Assembly: GCF_900129705.1 (NCBI RefSeq)
Contig: NZ_FQWO01000001.1
Location: 496,001 to 560,000, forward strand
DNA from: Flavobacterium granuli
GTDB lineage: Bacteria > Bacteroidota > Bacteroidia > Flavobacteriales > Flavobacteriaceae
Reading direction: 5' to 3'
DNA length: 64,000 nt
Shown here: positions 62,357 to 64,000 of the stretch, piece after piece
Layout of the letters: each line of letters begins with the position of its first letter
Numbering within the stretch: the stretch's first letter is position 1
Notes under the pieces: model-generated
Database searches by the model: none
Told to the model about the DNA's origin: nothing
Seen by the model: only the letters and a program-made list of their open reading frames with translations
Made by a program: the position numbers and the translations under genes

Positions 62357-63271
62357 TTATTTATCCAAACAAACTCGGACTGTCTCCTCTAAATTTTCAT
62401 GTCGAAAGTGAAATCCTAATTGTTTAATTTTATCTGAAGAAACCCGACGCCCAGTTAAGACTAATAAAGCCATCTCACCCAAAACCATTTTGATCAAAAA
62501 AGCGGGCACATGAGGCAACCAAATCTTATAGCCATACACTTTTGCCAATGTTTTAGAAAAACTGGCATTGGTCGTATTATCATCGATGGCTGCATTATAA
62601 GCGCCTTGCATTTGGGGATTTTTAATGGCTGCAAGATAGATTCCACACAAATCATTCACATAAATCCAGGGCATGTATTGCTTCCCCGAACCCAGTGCTG
62701 AGCCCAATTTCAACTTAAAAATGGGCGTTAATTTATTAAGGAATCCATCATTTTTCCCCAAGACCAAACCGGTACGGACTTTTACCGTGCGTATGCCCAA
62801 CTCACCGATACGATCAGCAGAAGCTTCCCATTTTTGACAAGTGAGCCCTAAAAAATCATTGGCTGGTTTCATCTCCTCCGTACAGATCTCCTCGCCGTTG
62901 ATCGCTCCATAAATCCCGATTGCCGAAGCAGAAATAAAAGCGTCTAATTTTTTATCGTATTTTTTTAAAACACTATAAATTAATTGAGCCGAAAGTTCCC
63001 TGCTGGATAGTATTTCCTCTTTGCGCGCCTTGGTCCATTTTTTTTCTCCAATATTGGCTCCAGCCAAATGAATGACATAATCAGCTTGGAGTACGGCTTC
63101 TTTTTCAATGGTTTGTTTTTGAACATCCCAAGTATAATAAAATACATCTTCGGTATTTGTTCTTTTACTTCTGCTCAAAATAGAGACTGAAAAACCTTGC
63201 TCAATCAACAATTGAGTCAAATATTTCCCTACAAATCCAGTACCTCCTGTCAACAAAACATTTTTTTTCAT
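62357..63271 (-). CDS. TIGR01777-family NAD(P)-dependent epimerase-like protein
   Basis: A 304-residue extended short-chain dehydrogenase-like protein. The nucleotide-binding motif LLTGGTGFVGKYLTQ is at the N-terminus. ADYVIHLAGANIGEKKW and ISASAIGIYG (Ser/Tyr region) follow, and the C-terminal DUF1731-like block is VPAFLIKMVLGEMALLVLTG. Related to the E. coli YfcH / plant SulA-type proteins. The substrate is unknown. Confidence 0.93.
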   Translation of the reverse strand: MKKNVLLTGGTGFVGKYLTQLLIEQGFSVSILSRSKRTNTEDVFYYTWDVQKQTIEKEAVLQADYVIHLAGANIGEKKWTKARKEEILSSRELSAQLIYSVLKKYDKKLDAFISASAIGIYGAINGEEICTEEMKPANDFLGLTCQKWEASADRIGELGIRTVKVRTGLVLGKNDGFLNKLTPIFKLKLGSALGSGKQYMPWIYVNDLCGIYLAAIKNPQMQGAYNAAIDDNTTNASFSKTLAKVYGYKIWLPHVPAFLIKMVLGEMALLVLTGRRVSSDKIKQLGFHFRHENLEETVRVCLDK

Positions 63272-63323
63272 CCGTATTCCAATTTATCATTCTTAAAGTC
63301 TATCAAAGATACGAATATATTTT

Positions 63324-63353
63324 TGTTTAACTTTAACATCATTTTGTTAAACA
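63324..63353. promoter_or_regulatory. Inverted repeat between divergent genes, possible operator
   Basis: TGTTTAAC (63324-63331) and GTTAAACA (63346-63353) form a perfect 8-bp inverted repeat separated by 14 bp, in the 119-bp gap between the epimerase-like gene and the TetR-type gene. It may be the regulator's own operator. No clear TTTG/TAnnTTTG pair was found. Confidence 0.4.
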
Positions 63354-63390
63354 TTTATTATCTTTATACGGTTTTAAAAAACAAAAAAAA

Positions 63391-64000
63391 ATGGCAACTA
63401 AAAAATCTAAAATAACAAAGGACTCTATTGTATCCATGTTTATGAATTATACCTTAGAGCAAGGCGAGAAGCCTAAATCAGTATATCAATTTTCAAAATT
63501 AAATGAATTCACCGAAGCGGAATTCTACAGTTTCTTTGGAAATCTGGAAAGCATCGAAAAGGAGATCTACAATCTGTTTTTTGAAAAAACCGTTGAATTA
63601 CTGAATAAAGATACTAATTATGACTCTTATGACATGAAAAGTAAGCTACTGAGCTTCTATTTTACCTTTTTCGAATTACTCGTAGCCAATCGCAGCTATG
63701 TTAGTATGAGCCTCAAAGAAGATAAAAATCAGTTAAAAAATTTACTGCAACTTTCGGGTTTAAGAAATCATTTCAAAAAATTCATTGGCGAAATCACGAC
63801 TGATGAAGTACGCATTCAACAAGAAAAAATTCAAGATTTTCAAGAAAAAGCGATTCAAGAAAGCGCTTGGGTTCAATTTCTATTTACATTAAAATTTTGG
63901 TTGGAGGACGGCTCTGCCAATTTTGAAAAAACAGATATTTATATTGAAAAATCCGTAAAACTTAGTTTCGAATTGATGAACGTGGGACCAATTAATAGTT
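63391..64000 (+). CDS. TetR-family transcriptional regulator (C-terminus beyond window)
   Basis: Reading from ATG 63391 gives 203 codons with no stop before the window edge. The N-terminal helix-turn-helix region (ITKDSIVSMFMNYTLEQG, SVYQFSKLNEFTEAEFYSFF) fits TetR-type regulators, with F/Y-x-x-F as the usual end of the recognition helix. The following helices (LLSFYFTFFELLVANRSYV) form the ligand domain. The sequence at the end (KLSFELMNVGPINS) suggests that only a few codons to a few dozen are missing. The ligand and targets are unknown. Confidence 0.85.
   Translation, partial: MATKKSKITKDSIVSMFMNYTLEQGEKPKSVYQFSKLNEFTEAEFYSFFGNLESIEKEIYNLFFEKTVELLNKDTNYDSYDMKSKLLSFYFTFFELLVANRSYVSMSLKEDKNQLKNLLQLSGLRNHFKKFIGEITTDEVRIQQEKIQDFQEKAIQESAWVQFLFTLKFWLEDGSANFEKTDIYIEKSVKLSFELMNVGPINS

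Overview
The window reads as chromosomal DNA of an AT-rich Bacteroidota, most likely a Flavobacterium or close relative. The evidence is four SusC/SusD-type or BtuB-type TonB-dependent uptake systems, ECF sigma/FecR pairs, -7 boxes of the Bacteroidota form TAnnTTTG, DUF4252, BtuG-like and DUF5522 proteins, and a type II-C CRISPR-Cas9 locus with a Flavobacterium-style 36-nt repeat. I see no rRNA or tRNA genes.

Layout. 1-15.9 kb (all minus strand): a glycan-utilisation locus. It holds a truncated GH2 glycosidase and a GH20 beta-hexosaminidase, a SusC/SusD pair without a signalling domain, and a second SusC/SusD pair whose SusC carries an STN signalling domain and lies downstream of an ECF sigma factor and FecR anti-sigma factor. 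The three transcription units start from the same promoter/operator architecture (ACTGGTAGGTACTG plus a TATTTTTG box, exactly 30 bp apart each time), so they look like one regulon. 16.2-29.6 kb (minus): a second sigma/FecR/STN-SusC/SusD system followed by a TlpA-like thioredoxin, an M16 zinc protease and DsbD, suggesting peptide or protein uptake tied to periplasmic thiol chemistry. 29.9-36.3 kb: an MFS exporter, a Crp/Fnr regulator, a third sigma factor with a small membrane protein and two DUF4252 proteins, then an S41 protease lipoprotein and an amidase on the plus strand.

36.3-46.7 kb: vitamin B12 acquisition and salvage. A cobalamin riboswitch precedes btuB and a BtuG-like surface lipoprotein. 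Upstream lie cobC, cobS, a bluB-cobT fusion, cobU and a small Cys-rich protein. The BtuF-BtuC-BtuD-type ABC transporter is divergent. No corrin-ring genes are visible, so the set fits salvage and lower-ligand attachment. 46.9-50.6 kb: a lipoprotein, a large methyltransferase, trmL and rluE.

50.7-59.6 kb: the CRISPR-Cas locus. cas1-cas2 (+) converge on a RAYT-type transposase that carries 11 in-frame 15-bp repeats and a REP-like palindrome. Then come a 15-repeat/14-spacer array and cas9 (both minus), and upstream of cas9 two tandem tracrRNA-like units on the plus strand. The locus is bracketed by a 31-bp direct repeat (29/31 identical) derived from the 5' end of rluE, which suggests an insertion or duplication event. 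59.7-64.0 kb: rmuC, a hotdog thioesterase, a YceI-like protein, a TIGR01777 epimerase-like protein and a truncated TetR-type regulator.

The most unusual items are the duplicated tracrRNA with a different nexus in the second copy, an inverted repeat that would fold the leader onto the first CRISPR repeat, the rluE-derived direct repeat around the locus, the three-copy promoter of the glycan regulon, and a pair of matching hairpins in both FecR-SusC spacers.
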